DNA from: Marinosulfonomonas sp.
GTDB taxonomy: Bacteria > Pseudomonadota > Alphaproteobacteria > Rhodobacterales > Rhodobacteraceae
Direction of reading: 5' to 3'
Assembly (NCBI GenBank): GCA_026984915.1
Contig: JALSRG010000124.1
Coordinates: 1 to 64,000 of the forward strand
Length of the DNA stretch: 64,000 nt
The translations under genes and the position numbers were made by a program. Below are positions 51,808 through 61,926 of this stretch, piece after piece; the stretch's first letter is position 1; each line of letters opens with the position of its first letter. Below the pieces are notes generated by a model. That model was not told where the DNA came from. It was given only the letters and a program-made list of their open reading frames with translations, and made no database searches.

Positions 51808-52552
51808 GAACCCGAACCGGGCTTTGGCCGGTCGCCTCTGGCCCGCCTCAGCCCGGTTTTCAACCGCTGCTTTGCTTCTTTCGCTGGCCGGCTGCGGCGG
51901 TTTCGATGCGGGCGGTGGCCCCGGCCTGTTCGCACAAAAAGCGCCTGAAAAGGCGCGCGTGGTTCAGAACACGGTGACCATCGCCGGGCCACGCGGTTAT
52001 TGTGTCGATACAACGGCCACGCGTGATGACGCACGCGGCGCCTTTGTACTGTTGGCAAGTTGCGCGTCGATTTCCGGCTCTGCCCGGCAACCAAAGCCGG
52101 ATCACCCGGCCATCCTGACAGCCACAGTTGCGGCCGAGGAATCCGGCCGGCCGATTGCCGATTCAACCGACCGTCTGAAAGCGTTCTTTACCTCGGATGC
52201 CGGGCGCGCCGCCCTGAGCAAGAATGGCAAGGCGGAGAGCGTGACTGTTCTTTCGACCAGCGCGAATGACGGGGTGTTTTACCTGCACGCCCGCGACAAG
52301 AGCGGCGCTCTTGTTTCGGGTGCCGGCGAAGATTACTGGCGGGCAATGCTGGATGTAAAGGGGCGGGTCGTTTCGGCGTCACTCGTGGGGGTGAACAATC
52401 AACCGATATCCGATGATGCGGCGCTGGCGACCCTGCAAAAGTTCACCCGCAGGATTCAGAGGGAAAACCGGGTTTCAGCCCAGACAGACGCAGCCGTGCA
52501 ACAGGCGAGGAAAACAGGATTGCCGGGATTTTTGCGGCGTTTGTTCCCGTGA
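51788..52552 (+). CDS. Putative lipoprotein of unknown function
   Basis: 254 residues. A signal with a long N-region ends in [12 protein letters not shown], so Cys at about residue 35 would be lipidated. The mature part is Ala/Ser-rich and has [18 protein letters not shown] near residue 66 and [11 protein letters not shown] near 92; the Cys pair could form a disulfide. The C-terminus [24 protein letters not shown] is basic. I do not recognise a family. The ATG lies behind GGAAAGAG and within the last 20 nt of ilvD, so it depends on ilvD translation. The gene is probably conserved with ilvD in relatives (inference). Confidence 0.75.
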   Translation: MSTWISENPNRALAGRLWPASARFSTAALLLSLAGCGGFDAGGGPGLFAQKAPEKARVVQNTVTIAGPRGYCVDTTATRDDARGAFVLLASCASISGSARQPKPDHPAILTATVAAEESGRPIADSTDRLKAFFTSDAGRAALSKNGKAESVTVLSTSANDGVFYLHARDKSGALVSGAGEDYWRAMLDVKGRVVSASLVGVNNQPISDDAALATLQKFTRRIQRENRVSAQTDAAVQQARKTGLPGFLRRLFP

Positions 52553-52625
52553 AACCATTTTGGGAGATAACAGGTTTCTGCTAAGCAGGTTTCGGTAACG
52601 ATATGACCCAAAGACGGCAAACACC

Positions 52626-53387
52626 ATGGCAAAGCTGATCGATCAACTGCTACAGGACCGGGCCTTGCGGCGCTGGCGCAGGGCCGCGACACAGGCCCCG
52701 GATGTTGATCTGGAAACCTTGCGCGCCTTCCGCAACCGGGCGCGCCAACTGAACCGGCAGCTGCGTCGGGTGATGCATGTGGCCGACAGTCGCCTGATGC
52801 TGCCGCTGATCGGGACGAATGCCATTCGCCGCCCTTTGGGGACAGATTGGGTCTGGCGGCCCGAAATATGGCGCGGCCCGATCAGCCCGCCGGGCCGTGC
52901 CGCCGTGACGTCCCGCACCATGTTCGGCAGCGAGGCCACGATCTTTCATGACTGTAGCGTCTCCGAACTGACTCTGCGCCAGATCCGCAATCAGCGCGAA
53001 GATATCCTTTCGCCTTTCGGGCTGCGGATGGATGTTTTCCAGTTTGATGGCAGTTTCCTTTCGCTGGTGATTGATCTGCCAGCGGATTCGGTCGAAGGGT
53101 TGCGTAAAAAGCACCTGATCCGCATGGATGTGGCTGTCGAACTGGAAAAACCGCTGGAAATCTTTGCCCGCCTGAATATCAAACATGGCCCCAATACCGA
53201 CCAGTTGGTTCGCGAGTTGCCGCTGCACGAGGAAGAAGTGATGGTCGAGTTTGATCTGGCCTACAGCAAAATGAATGAAAAGCGGGTGGAGCGCATGTGG
53301 GTCGATCTGATCTTTGAGGGTCCGGAGATGAACCAGATCATGCTGCGGGACGTGACCTTCGGCCGCCGCCCCCGGGCCGAGTTGTGA
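52626..53387 (+). CDS. Conserved protein of unknown function (DUF6478-like)
   Basis: 253 residues, no signal peptide or membrane helix. It starts AKLIDQLLQDRALRRWRRAATQAPDVDLETLRAFR, a basic helical region, followed by MLPLIGTNAIRRPLGTDWVWRPEIWRGP. Later it has VTSRTMFGSEATIFHDC and LHEEEVMVEFDLAYSKMNEKRVERMWVDLIFEGPEMN. I believe this belongs to a family restricted to Rhodobacterales (DUF6478), but that identification is from memory. The partner gene starts 13 nt after its stop, so the two are cotranscribed. The function is unknown. Confidence 0.7.
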   Translation: MAKLIDQLLQDRALRRWRRAATQAPDVDLETLRAFRNRARQLNRQLRRVMHVADSRLMLPLIGTNAIRRPLGTDWVWRPEIWRGPISPPGRAAVTSRTMFGSEATIFHDCSVSELTLRQIRNQREDILSPFGLRMDVFQFDGSFLSLVIDLPADSVEGLRKKHLIRMDVAVELEKPLEIFARLNIKHGPNTDQLVRELPLHEEEVMVEFDLAYSKMNEKRVERMWVDLIFEGPEMNQIMLRDVTFGRRPRAEL

Positions 53388-53400
53388 CGGAAGGAAAGCC

Positions 53401-53781
53401 ATGAGCCGGATAACGCTAACCCGAACCAGCCTGACTCAGGGTGTCTGGCAGGCCGTGCTCACGGTGCATGACAAACAGGATGCAAAACCGGAAATCAGTG
53501 TGACTCATCTGGACAAGCCGCTGGATGGGGTGACTGTTACCGATGATCGGGATACGCAGGGGGAGTGGTCGCTGCGGGTACCGATCCCGGCGGAAACCAT
53601 ATCGGACGGGGTGCAGACCTATCTGGTGAAAGACGCCGGTTCCGGCGAAAAACTGGCCAGCTTTGCCATTCTGGCCGGCGATGCGCTGGATGATGACATC
53701 CGGGCCGAGATTGATCTGTTGCGCGCCGAGCTTGACATGTTGAAACGCGCCTTTCGCCGGCATTGTCTGGAAACGATGTGA
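53401..53781 (+). CDS. Hypothetical protein with C-terminal coiled coil
   Basis: 126 residues, cytoplasmic by composition. The N-terminal two thirds look like a beta-sandwich (TLTRTSLTQGVWQAVLTVHD, then DGVTVTDDRDTQGEWSLRVPIPAETI). The last 30 residues form an amphipathic, coiled-coil-like helix (DDDIRAEIDLLRAELDMLKRAF). GGAAGGAAAG precedes the ATG. It follows the DUF6478-like gene by 13 nt, and the pair may act together. I recognise no domain. An inverted/tandem repeat follows its stop. Confidence 0.65.
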   Translation: MSRITLTRTSLTQGVWQAVLTVHDKQDAKPEISVTHLDKPLDGVTVTDDRDTQGEWSLRVPIPAETISDGVQTYLVKDAGSGEKLASFAILAGDALDDDIRAEIDLLRAELDMLKRAFRRHCLETM

Positions 53782-53793
53782 TCGCCACGCCCC

Positions 53794-53819
53794 TGTGACG
53801 TGGCGTTGTGACGTGGCGT
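53794..53819 (+). repeat. Two tandem 13-bp repeats (TGTGACGTGGCGT)
   Basis: TGTGACGTGGCGT occurs twice in direct succession between the hypothetical gene and the FadH-like gene. Each copy's CGTGGCG is also the complement of an upstream CGCCACG (53783-53789), so either could close a 7-bp hairpin. It may be a terminator with slipped duplication. Confidence 0.6.
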
Positions 53820-53845
53820 TTCGGCTGGACAGGGCGCGGCCCTGA

Positions 53846-55900
<2,055 letters not shown>

Positions 55901-56076
55901 ACCTGCAAGTTTTCCTTTGAGCCGGCATGGTTACGACGCCTTTTTTGCGATCGAATCATCATTTCCAATTACACGACGATCTTGGTAAAACCTAACTATT
56001 GTCGAGCCAACTCCGCATTCTTGCCCGATTTCGAGGCGATAAACTGCCCAACGAAAATCGAAAAACGGGTACAAAA

Positions 56077-56982
56077 ATGGATCGACTGGCCGAAATGGAA
56101 GCCTTTGCCACGGTTGTGGACCAAGGTGGATTTACGGATGCTGCCAAGAAGATGGGGATCTCGAAATCAGCCGTATCTAAACATGTATCATCACTGGAGG
56201 CCCGCCTGGGTGCCCGGTTATTGAACCGAACCACGCGCCGTGTCAGCCCGACGGAAATCGGTCTGGCCTATTATGACCGCGCCCGTCGTGTTCTGAATGA
56301 CGCGGGTGAGGCCGACGCGCTTGTGACATCCATGCAATCTGCGCCCTCCGGGCTGTTGCGCATATCCGTTGCTACAGATTTTGGCGTGAACTACCTGTCG
56401 CCGGTTCTGGGTGATTTTTTGCAGGAATTTCCGGATATTACGGTGAACATGGTTCTGAACAACCGCTATGTTGAACTGATCAGTGAAGGTTTTGACATGG
56501 CCATCCGCATCGGTGAACTGGAGGACAGCACCCTGCGGGCCCGCAAACTGACGGAAACCAGCAAGCGCATGGTTGGCTCGCCGGATTATTTCAAGAAGTT
56601 TGGCCGACCGCAGAAAATCGACGATCTGAACGAACACAAACTTTTGCATTATACCAATCAGGCGAATGGCGCCGTCTGGAAACTGACCGCGCCCTCGGGC
56701 GAAAAGCGCCAGGTCCGTACCGCCGGATGGTTGTCGGTAAATGACGGGCAGTCCCTGCTGAATGCGGCCATTTCCGGGCTTGGGATCGCTTATCTGCCCA
56801 GCTTTCTCTATGCGGATGCCCTGAAAAAAGGCTTGGTCGAGGAAGCCATCCCCGGCCTGCCGGCGGAACGTCAGGGCATTTACGCCGTGTATCCGCCCGG
56901 TCGGTTCACCCAACCAAAGGTCCGCGCCTTCATAGATTTTCTGGTGCATTCCTTTGCCGACAAGGGGCCGGACAACTGGTAA
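56077..56982 (+). CDS. LysR-family transcriptional regulator
   Basis: 301 residues from ATG 56077, giving the standard N-terminus DRLAEMEAFATVVDQGGFTDAAKKMGISKSAVSKHVSSLEARLG. The helix-turn-helix runs over about residues 18-37 and RLLNRTTRRVSPTEIGLAYYDRA continues the wing and linker helix. The effector domain begins GLLRISVATDFGVNYLSPVL. It belongs to the CrgA-like subgroup, as does the LysR protein at 14095. It is not divergent from a metabolic gene: FadH-like is upstream on the same strand and OmpA-like is convergent. The 176-bp upstream gap has a bulged inverted repeat (CGATTTCG ... CGAAAATCG). Confidence 0.9.
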   Translation: MDRLAEMEAFATVVDQGGFTDAAKKMGISKSAVSKHVSSLEARLGARLLNRTTRRVSPTEIGLAYYDRARRVLNDAGEADALVTSMQSAPSGLLRISVATDFGVNYLSPVLGDFLQEFPDITVNMVLNNRYVELISEGFDMAIRIGELEDSTLRARKLTETSKRMVGSPDYFKKFGRPQKIDDLNEHKLLHYTNQANGAVWKLTAPSGEKRQVRTAGWLSVNDGQSLLNAAISGLGIAYLPSFLYADALKKGLVEEAIPGLPAERQGIYAVYPPGRFTQPKVRAFIDFLVHSFADKGPDNW

Positions 56983-57024
56983 TATCGCCAGTCCGGCAAG
57001 AGGCAACCCGGCAAGAAAACAGCA

Positions 57025-57999
57025 TTACTGGGTCGAGGTGAGAATAGCCTCGACCCTTCTGTTCAGTTTGCGCCCCTGTTTCGTCAGATTGCTTGCACGG
57101 GGCGACAGATAGCCCATGCCTTCGGCCTTGATCTGGTCCCTGGGGGCGCCGTAATCCGAGATCAGAACCCTGGCCACCGCCGCCGCACGCTTCTTTGAAA
57201 GGGCAATATTGCCGGCAAGCGAGCCTTCCGTGTCGGTATGACCAACCAGGGTTATCTTCTTGTCCGGATGGGTTTTCAGATAGGTGGCCAGGGCTTCAAG
57301 TGATGCAAAATGCTCGTCGCTCAGGGTGGAAGATCCGGTTTCAAAAGTAAGGTCCTCAAGCACAACGCTGCCGTTTCTTTCCAGTTCAGCCCCCAGATCC
57401 GTGACCCCTTCGACGGGAAAGGACGATGTGGCCGGGTTTGGCGCAGCGTTCTCTCCATCGGTATTTGACGATCCAACCAGGGCAATATTGCCGGAATCTC
57501 CGGGCGCCACATGTATCATCTGCACAAAGCCCGCCTGATTGGAGCGGCTGACCAGCAGATCAATATACTCGGTTTTTCCGCTGTCCTGCTCGGTCCGCTT
57601 GGCTGAAAAGAAACGGAAATCCCCCAGATCGACATGCATGTCCGGCTCTGGCAGAACGTCTATGTGATAGCGAAAATCGAACCCGCCGCATTCCTCGGTT
57701 GCGCATTCAAACAATGGCTCAAATCCGGCGTCGGTCAGTTGCTGTTTCAGCGGTGTGAGGATCTGCAGGGTGGTCAGGCCCGATTGCGGCAGTTTCCATG
57801 CCTGTTTGTTGATATTCCCCTCGGCCTTGATGGTTTCCAGCCGGCCGTTTGTCCAGGGGCCGACCGGGATCAGGGTACTGTCCGATTTTTCAGCCCTTTG
57901 TGCCGTCGGCGTCGCCTGCGCCGGAAAAACAAGTGAGAGTGCCGACGCCTGCACGGGCAGCAGGAAAAACAGACCAGAGATCAGAAAGCGAATATTCAT
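57025..57999 (-). CDS. OmpA-family (OmpA/MotB C-terminal domain) protein
   Basis: 324 residues. The signal peptide is NIRFLISGLFFLLPVQASALS. A central unknown region of about 180 residues contains the pair of cysteines in FECATEECGGFDF. The C-terminal peptidoglycan-binding domain follows, from LEDLTFETGSSTLSDEHFASLEALATYLKTHPDKKITLVGHTD to LSKKRAAAVARVLI and EGMGYLSPRASN. There is no beta-barrel, so it is likely periplasmic, bound to the wall, like Pal-type or DUF4892-like proteins. It is last in a four-gene unit and overlaps the preceding gene by 4 nt (ATGA). The central domain resembles DUF4892 in position and size, but I cannot confirm that. Confidence 0.8.
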   Translation of the reverse strand: MNIRFLISGLFFLLPVQASALSLVFPAQATPTAQRAEKSDSTLIPVGPWTNGRLETIKAEGNINKQAWKLPQSGLTTLQILTPLKQQLTDAGFEPLFECATEECGGFDFRYHIDVLPEPDMHVDLGDFRFFSAKRTEQDSGKTEYIDLLVSRSNQAGFVQMIHVAPGDSGNIALVGSSNTDGENAAPNPATSSFPVEGVTDLGAELERNGSVVLEDLTFETGSSTLSDEHFASLEALATYLKTHPDKKITLVGHTDTEGSLAGNIALSKKRAAAVARVLISDYGAPRDQIKAEGMGYLSPRASNLTKQGRKLNRRVEAILTSTQ

Positions 58000-58571
58000 C
58001 TGTGGGCGCTGTGGTACTCATTGTTCGGGCGCATGTCGCTGGCCGACGCTACGCGGTTTGTCATGTTGAAGAACCCGGCCACCGAGGCAATGTCCCAGAT
58101 ATCACGGTCACTGAAACCGGCCTGGCGCAGGGTTTCGCGGTCCTGTTCCTCTATTCTGGCACAATCCTCGGTCAGTTTGGCGGCAAAATCCAGCATTGCG
58201 CGCTGTCGCGGGTCCAGATCGGCAACACGGTAGTTCATCACCAGCATTTCACCCAGCACCGGATCGCCTGACAATTCACGCACCGCTGCACCATGCGCGG
58301 TCAGGCAATAAAAGCATTTGTTGATCGACGAAACCACGACCGCAATCATTTCGCGTTCCAGTTTTGTCAGACCACTGTCGGCCAGCATCAGATCATTGTA
58401 AAGCGCGGTAAAGGCATTCAGCTTTTCAATATCAAAGGCATAGGCCTGCAAAACATTGGGCACCAGCCCCAGCTTTTCAGTACAGATGTCAAAATATTTC
58501 CGGGTCTGCTCCGGCAATGGGTCGACCATGGGAAGGTCAAGCGCCGTCGGGCGTTGGGTATCTTTCTTCAA
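57996..58571 (-). CDS. Carboxymuconolactone-decarboxylase-like peroxidase-related protein
   Basis: 191 residues. The helical core has DSGLTKLEREMIAVVVSSINKCFYCLTAHG, with Cys86, Cys89 and His93 forming the CxxCxxxH site of AhpD-like proteins. The family blocks DPLPEQTRKYFDICTEKLGLVPNVLQAYA and FSDRDIWDIASVAGFFNMTNRVA are typical of the 'uncharacterised peroxidase-related enzyme' subgroup. It could act on peroxides or disulfides. It starts with TTG at 58571, overlapping the GNAT gene stop (TTGA); no near ATG gives the full domain. Its stop overlaps the OmpA-like start. Confidence 0.88.
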   Translation of the reverse strand: MKKDTQRPTALDLPMVDPLPEQTRKYFDICTEKLGLVPNVLQAYAFDIEKLNAFTALYNDLMLADSGLTKLEREMIAVVVSSINKCFYCLTAHGAAVRELSGDPVLGEMLVMNYRVADLDPRQRAMLDFAAKLTEDCARIEEQDRETLRQAGFSDRDIWDIASVAGFFNMTNRVASASDMRPNNEYHSAHR

Positions 58572-59320
58572 ACCTGCTCATCCTTGTTGCCATTGTTGCG
58601 GCTTTTTATGCGGTAGTGGTATTGTCCCACATTTTGCATGCCGAGGGAAGTATAGAGCCGGTTTGCCGCGCTGTTGGCCCGGGTGACCACCACGCAAAAA
58701 TCGCTGGCACCGTTTTCCACTGCCCAGGCAGCGGCGCATCGCATGATATTGATGCCAACGCCCTGCCGCCGCTGTGTCGGGGTCACCTCCAGTGCGTGCA
58801 GCATCGCGACGCCATCGGCCATGGCTACATAGGCCACGCCGGCAGCCCGATCATTCTGGCGCGCCAGTATCGCGGTTTTGGGGCCTTTGGCGCGGTGCAT
58901 GACAGCCCGTCGCCCCGTACCGATACCGCCTTCCTGCCAGAGGTCATCCATGATGGCCAGCGGTGGCCAGACCGGAAAGGCCGACAGGCGCGGCGGGGCT
59001 GGTCTGGCCAGTTGCTCTGCCGGGCAGGAATAGAAGTACACCGGGTCCTTGATATGATAACCCTGCTGTTCAAGCATCCTGTCCAGGGCAGCGCCGGGGG
59101 CGCGTATCAGGAACAGATTCGGCTGGCCGAGGGCGCGCATGGCCTTTTCCGCCAGCGGCAGATCCCGGGCGGTAAAGGGGTGGGCATCCGTTGTGGCGCT
59201 TACCCGCTGCCCGCCGCCCTGTCCGTCGCGGATGATCCACGGGCCAACGGCGCTGCGGCTGGCAGGCGGCCAGGTTTTCTCCATCACCTCAAAGGGCTGC
59301 ATGGTGCCTTTTACCGTCAT
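58568..59320 (-). CDS. GNAT-family N-acetyltransferase
   Basis: 250 residues with an extra N-terminal domain of about 120 residues before the GNAT fold. The acetyl-CoA motif reads LEVTPTQRRQGVGINIMRCAAAWAVENG (RxxGxG-type). Motif B is VVVTRANSAANRLYTSLGMQNVGQYHYRI. The N-terminal part, with PLAEKAMRALGQPNLFLIRAP, looks like a degenerate second GNAT domain. The natural substrate is unknown. It overlaps the CinA-like gene upstream and the CMD gene downstream by 4 nt each, so it is strictly cotranslated. The start ATG is 59320. Confidence 0.85.
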   Translation of the reverse strand: MTVKGTMQPFEVMEKTWPPASRSAVGPWIIRDGQGGGQRVSATTDAHPFTARDLPLAEKAMRALGQPNLFLIRAPGAALDRMLEQQGYHIKDPVYFYSCPAEQLARPAPPRLSAFPVWPPLAIMDDLWQEGGIGTGRRAVMHRAKGPKTAILARQNDRAAGVAYVAMADGVAMLHALEVTPTQRRQGVGINIMRCAAAWAVENGASDFCVVVTRANSAANRLYTSLGMQNVGQYHYRIKSRNNGNKDEQV

Positions 59321-60048
59321 TTTGCCGTGCCTTCAGTCAGCTTGATCAACCCCGAAAGCGCCGCATCCAATGCGGCGCCCTCGGTTCCGCGCAAGACGAT
59401 ATAGGTGCCATAGCGGCCGTTTTCGATAAACGGATAAGAGCCGATCGAAAGCTCGGGATACTGCTTTGCCAGGGTTGCCAGCGGCATGGCGATATCCCCT
59501 TCGGGCAGGTCTACCCTGTGGGTGCGGCTCAGCAGCGGTGCCCCGCCGGTCAGCAAGGGCAGAAGCGAGGCCAGCATCGCCTCGAACACCGCCGGAACGC
59601 CGGCCATCACATGCACGTTTTCCAGGCTGAAACCGGGGGCTGTCGATACCGGGTTTTCAATCAGTGTCGCCCCTTGCGGAATGCGGGCCATGCGCAGGCG
59701 GGCGGCGTTCAGGTGCTGTCCGGTGCGGGCATAATGGGCCTGCAGCAGAGCGCGGGCATCTTCGCGAACATCAATCGGTACGCCAAACGCTGCGGCAATG
59801 CTGTCGGCGGTTATGTCGTCATGGGTCGGGCCAATACCGCCCGAGGTGAACACATGATCATAGGCCGGCGAAAGGGCGCGAATGGCACCGACAATGGCAT
59901 CCTGTCTGTCCGGCACGACGCGCACTTCCTGCAAATCAATCCCGTGTCTGGTCAGCGCGCCTGCAAGATGGTGCATATTGCTGTCACGGGTACGCCCCGA
60001 GAGGATCTCGTCACCAATCACCAGCATGGCGGCCGTCGGGTTTGGCAT
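59317..60048 (-). CDS. CinA/MoaB-like molybdopterin-binding-fold protein
   Basis: 243 residues from ATG 60048 behind AAGGAA; an ATG 48 nt upstream is not family-like. The MoCF-biosynthesis domain is clear: AAMLVIGDEILSGRTRDSNMHHLAGALTRHGIDLQEVRVVPDR and FTSGGIGPTHDDITADSIAAAFG. GVPAVFEAMLASLLPLL and LSIGSYPFIENGRYGTYIVLRG follow, as in the CinA N-terminal family (COG1058). It lacks the CinA C-terminal deamidase domain. These proteins relate to competence, NMN recycling or nucleotide hydrolysis, so the activity is not settled. It heads a four-gene operon and is divergent from sfsA. Confidence 0.88.
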   Translation of the reverse strand: MPNPTAAMLVIGDEILSGRTRDSNMHHLAGALTRHGIDLQEVRVVPDRQDAIVGAIRALSPAYDHVFTSGGIGPTHDDITADSIAAAFGVPIDVREDARALLQAHYARTGQHLNAARLRMARIPQGATLIENPVSTAPGFSLENVHVMAGVPAVFEAMLASLLPLLTGGAPLLSRTHRVDLPEGDIAMPLATLAKQYPELSIGSYPFIENGRYGTYIVLRGTEGAALDAALSGLIKLTEGTAK

Positions 60049-60094
60049 GGGGCATTCCTTGTGGCTGATACATGTTCGGTATAGGCCTAGTGTC

Positions 60095-60799
60095 ATGCGC
60101 TTTCAAACCCCCCTTGTGCCGGCCCGGCTGCTGCGCCGCTACAAACGCTTTCTGGCCGATATGCGGCTGGATGACGGGCGCGAGGTCACCGCTCATTGCG
60201 CCAATCCCGGCTCGATGCTGGGGCTGGCCGAGGAAGGGGAAAAATGCTGGCTTGAGCCAAACGACGACCCAAAGAAGAAATTGAAATACGGCTGGCGGTT
60301 GGTTGACCACGAAAACGGCCATTTCACCGGCGTGGATACCAGCGTTCCCAACCGTGCCCTGCGGGCCGCACTTGCGGCCGGAGAAGTGCCGGAACTGGCG
60401 CAATACGGGCAGGTGCAGGCCGAAGTGAAATACGGCGCGAAAAGCCGGGTGGATTTTCTGCTGACAGACAGATCGCACAAGGATCTGTATCTGGAGGTGA
60501 AAAGCGTCACCCTCAGCCGCGCGCCGGGGCTGGGCGAATTTCCCGATAGCGTGACCGCGCGCGGCACCCGGCATTTGCAGGATCTGGCGGCGATGGTCGC
60601 GCAGGGGCAGCGGGCGATGATGCTCTATCTGGTGCAGCGGACCGACTGCCGGCGGATGCGTCTGGCTGATGACATTGATCCGGCCTATGCGCAGGCCTAT
60701 GGGCAGGCGCGTTCAGCCGGGGTCGAGGTACTCTGCTATGACACCAGAATTTCACCAGACGGGATTTGGCTGGGCAAGCGCCTGCCGGTGGAGGAATAG
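60095..60799 (+). CDS. sfsA: DNA/RNA nuclease SfsA
   Basis: 234 residues, the SfsA size. The block LVPARLLRRYKRFLADMRLDDGREVTAHCANPGSMLGL is diagnostic. It is followed by VKYGAKSRVDFLL, then LYLEVKSVTL with an endonuclease-like catalytic E-x-K, and FPDSVTARGTRHLQDLAAMVAQG. SfsA was named for a sugar-fermentation phenotype and later shown to have nuclease activity. The ATG at 60095 is selected by the family N-terminus MRFQTPLVPA; the open frame runs further upstream without similarity. It is divergent from the CinA-like operon with 46 bp between starts. Confidence 0.93.
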   Translation: MRFQTPLVPARLLRRYKRFLADMRLDDGREVTAHCANPGSMLGLAEEGEKCWLEPNDDPKKKLKYGWRLVDHENGHFTGVDTSVPNRALRAALAAGEVPELAQYGQVQAEVKYGAKSRVDFLLTDRSHKDLYLEVKSVTLSRAPGLGEFPDSVTARGTRHLQDLAAMVAQGQRAMMLYLVQRTDCRRMRLADDIDPAYAQAYGQARSAGVEVLCYDTRISPDGIWLGKRLPVEE

Positions 60800-60875
60800 C
60801 AAGTGCTTTGCCATATCCTCTGGCGCTGGGCGTTGCGCTGCATTATCTAGGGCTGAACAAGCAGGAGTATGAGTC

Positions 60876-61688
60876 TTGGACGATACACGCGGCCGTATGA
60901 CCAAAGACGGCATCAGGATTTATGAACAGTCGGATTTTGCCGGTATGCACAAGGCCGGGCATCTGGCGGCGCAGTTGCTGGACGAGGTGATCCCGCTGGT
61001 TAAACCCGGCGTGACCACCGGTGAGATTGACAGCTATATCACCGATCGGGTGGTTGCGGAGGGGGCCACCTCCGCAACAATCGGCTACAAGGGCTACAAG
61101 CATGCCAGTTGTATCAGTGTGAACCATGTGGTCTGCCACGGCATCCCCGGCGACAAGCGCCTGAAAAGTGGCGATATCGTCAATATCGACATAACGGTGA
61201 TCGTCGATGGCTGGTTTGGTGATACCTCGCGCATGTATGTGGCGGGCAAGCCGGGCCGCAAGGCCGAGCGGCTGATTCAGGTGACGCATGACAGCCTGAT
61301 GAAGGGCATCGAGGCGGTCAGGCCGGGCAACACCTTTGGCGATATCGGCCATGCGATTCAGGTCTATGTGGAAAGCCAGCGCATGAGCGTGGTGCGCGAT
61401 TTCTGTGGCCACGGTCTGGGTCGGGTTTTTCATGCGCCGCCCAACGTGCTGCATTACGGTCGCGCCGGCACCGGTCCGGTGCTGGAAGAAGGCATGATTT
61501 TCACCATTGAGCCAATGGTCAATCTGGGCCGGCCGGAAACCAAGGTGCTGAATGACGGCTGGACGGCGGTCACGCGCGACAAAACCCTGTCGGCGCAGTT
61601 TGAACATTCCATCGGTGTCACCGCCGACGGCTGCGAGATTTTTACCCTGTCACCGGCTGGCAGGTTCCATCCGACCTATCCGGTTTAG
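60876..61688 (+). CDS. map: Methionine aminopeptidase, type I
   Basis: 270 residues. Metal-binding residues lie in IVNIDITVIVDGWFGDTSRMYVAG (two Asp), FCGHGLGRVFHAPPNVLHYG (His), MIFTIEPMVNLG (Glu) and LSAQFEHSIGVT (Glu). It removes the initiator Met cotranslationally. Protein starts at TTG 60876, with AGGAG at good spacing; an in-frame ATG at 60897 has no ribosome site, so the TTG start is preferred. A TTG start lowers initiation and may keep expression modest. It is monocistronic, 76 bp after sfsA. Confidence 0.95.
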   Translation: MDDTRGRMTKDGIRIYEQSDFAGMHKAGHLAAQLLDEVIPLVKPGVTTGEIDSYITDRVVAEGATSATIGYKGYKHASCISVNHVVCHGIPGDKRLKSGDIVNIDITVIVDGWFGDTSRMYVAGKPGRKAERLIQVTHDSLMKGIEAVRPGNTFGDIGHAIQVYVESQRMSVVRDFCGHGLGRVFHAPPNVLHYGRAGTGPVLEEGMIFTIEPMVNLGRPETKVLNDGWTAVTRDKTLSAQFEHSIGVTADGCEIFTLSPAGRFHPTYPV

Positions 61689-61715
61689 GCCGGGTCGGTT
61701 TGGACAGGGCGCGTC

Positions 61716-61755
61716 TGTATGAAATCCATACAAAACCCATATGTTTTCCATATGG
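61716..61755. repeat. Two hairpins with three CCATA boxes at 11-bp spacing
   Basis: In the 238-bp gap between convergent map and rsmD, TGTATG-AAATC-CATACA (61716-61732) and CCATATG-TTTTC-CATATGG (61737-61755) are perfect inverted repeats. CCATA starts at 61726, 61737 and 61748, exactly 11 bp apart, one helical turn. No gene starts nearby in either direction, so a conventional operator is hard to place. The remainder of the gap (61756-61926) shows no coding frame. Confidence 0.7.
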
Positions 61756-61926
61756 CGTTTTCGGGGATTCCAGGACAGCAAGAATGGCTCATGACCCTAT
61801 GCTGCGCAGGTCCCTGAACCTGTGATTCAGCCTCTTTTCAGGGCGTAATTCAGTGGAGAGGCCGCAGGGAATGCAAGGCCGGCCATCAGAGATTCTGTAA
61901 GCCCGTCGCATTGACATAAACATCAT

